A DNA stretch of 15,618 nt from JAIBCL01 sp031411695 (GTDB lineage: Bacteria > Verrucomicrobiota > Verrucomicrobiia > Verrucomicrobiales > Verrucomicrobiaceae), in NCBI GenBank assembly GCA_031411695.1, contig JANOBO010000090.1:1-15618 (forward strand), written 5' to 3'. This document shows positions 15,412 to 15,618 of this stretch, piece after piece. Positions within the stretch are counted from its first letter, which is position 1; each line of letters begins with the position of its first letter. The notes under the pieces were generated by a model that had not been told where the DNA came from, made no database searches, and was given only the letters and a program-made list of their open reading frames with translations. A program made the translations under genes and the position numbers.

Positions 15412-15618
15412 GTGATCACCCCCACCGCCGACGCCCCCAGCGGCAAAGTGAAGATCGAATTCGAAAAGAAAGGCGACAAGCTCGTTTCGAAATCCAAGCT
15501 CCCCGAAGTCGAAGGCTACCAGGTCGTCCTCCAAGCCAAGTCCACCCCCGAAGCGAAGACCAAGAACCTCCGCATCGAGCTCCAAACTCACATCTGCAAA
15601 GGCAGCGGCAACGTCGAA
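15412..15618 (+). CDS. Start of an unrecognised gene running out of the window
   Basis: The plus-strand frame is open from 15220 (after TAG 15217-15219) to the last base and has no ATG. From about 15385 it looks coding: AQPASTEVITPTADAPSG, then strands such as KVKIEFEKKGDKLV and NLRIELQTHICKG, rich in Lys/Glu with alternating hydrophobic residues. The first usable start is GTG 15412-15414, without a Shine-Dalgarno sequence. The residues just before it (LKAQPAS) look like a signal-peptide cleavage region, which suggests that a 5' part with the signal may be missing or in another frame. The ending NLRIELQTHIC faintly recalls beta domains of redoxin or DsbD-like proteins, but that is only an impression. 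Minus-strand frames over the same bases look like shadows. No function is given. Confidence 0.4.
   Translation, partial: MITPTADAPSGKVKIEFEKKGDKLVSKSKLPEVEGYQVVLQAKSTPEAKTKNLRIELQTHICKGSGNVE

Overview
The window reads as chromosomal DNA of a GC-rich Verrucomicrobiota bacterium (Planctomycetota less likely). This is inferred from content only: an FG-GAP/Ca-binding surface protein, a DUF1592-family 'planctomycete cytochrome c' protein with a PA14 insert, a helicase-associated-domain remnant, and many starts without a clear Shine-Dalgarno sequence. No rRNA, tRNA, CRISPR array or intact mobile element was seen.

Layout. (1) 1-714 (+) is the C-terminal end of a secreted FG-GAP repeat protein. (2) 715-1066 holds no intact gene but carries, on the minus strand, an unmistakable helicase-associated (HA) domain remnant. 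(3) 1067-3436 (-) is a two-CxxCH DUF1592/1588/1585 protein. (4) 3638-5748 (-) is a two-gene tRNA selenation unit in the order mnmH then selD. (5) 5953-6240 (+), divergent from it, is a YciH/SUI1 (eIF1-like) protein. (6) 6249-8292 (-) is a tightly coupled pair, a zinc metallopeptidase-like gene followed by an ATP-grasp (D-Ala-D-Ala ligase-like) gene. The ATP-grasp gene has an in-frame TAG at codon 28, followed 33 nt downstream by a GTG with a strong GGAGG ribosome binding site. (7) 8398-9921 (+) carries a small cupin and a DEAD-box RNA helicase. (8) 10187-14589 (+) is an RND efflux pair (lipoprotein adaptor and MexF/OqxB-like pump) with no outer-membrane channel or regulator in the window. (9) 14767-15279 (-) is an unknown membrane-anchored or secreted protein, and an open plus-strand frame runs off the end of the window.

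How the genes work together. SelD makes selenophosphate and MnmH uses it to convert 2-thiouridine to 2-selenouridine at the tRNA wobble position. The adaptor and pump should form the inner-membrane part of a tripartite exporter, with the channel supplied from elsewhere. The peptidase/ATP-grasp pair looks like one functional unit (one enzyme that could join amino acids or peptides, one that could cleave them). It is the best candidate here for an undescribed system, and its ATP-grasp partner is either damaged, mis-sequenced or expressed by restart.
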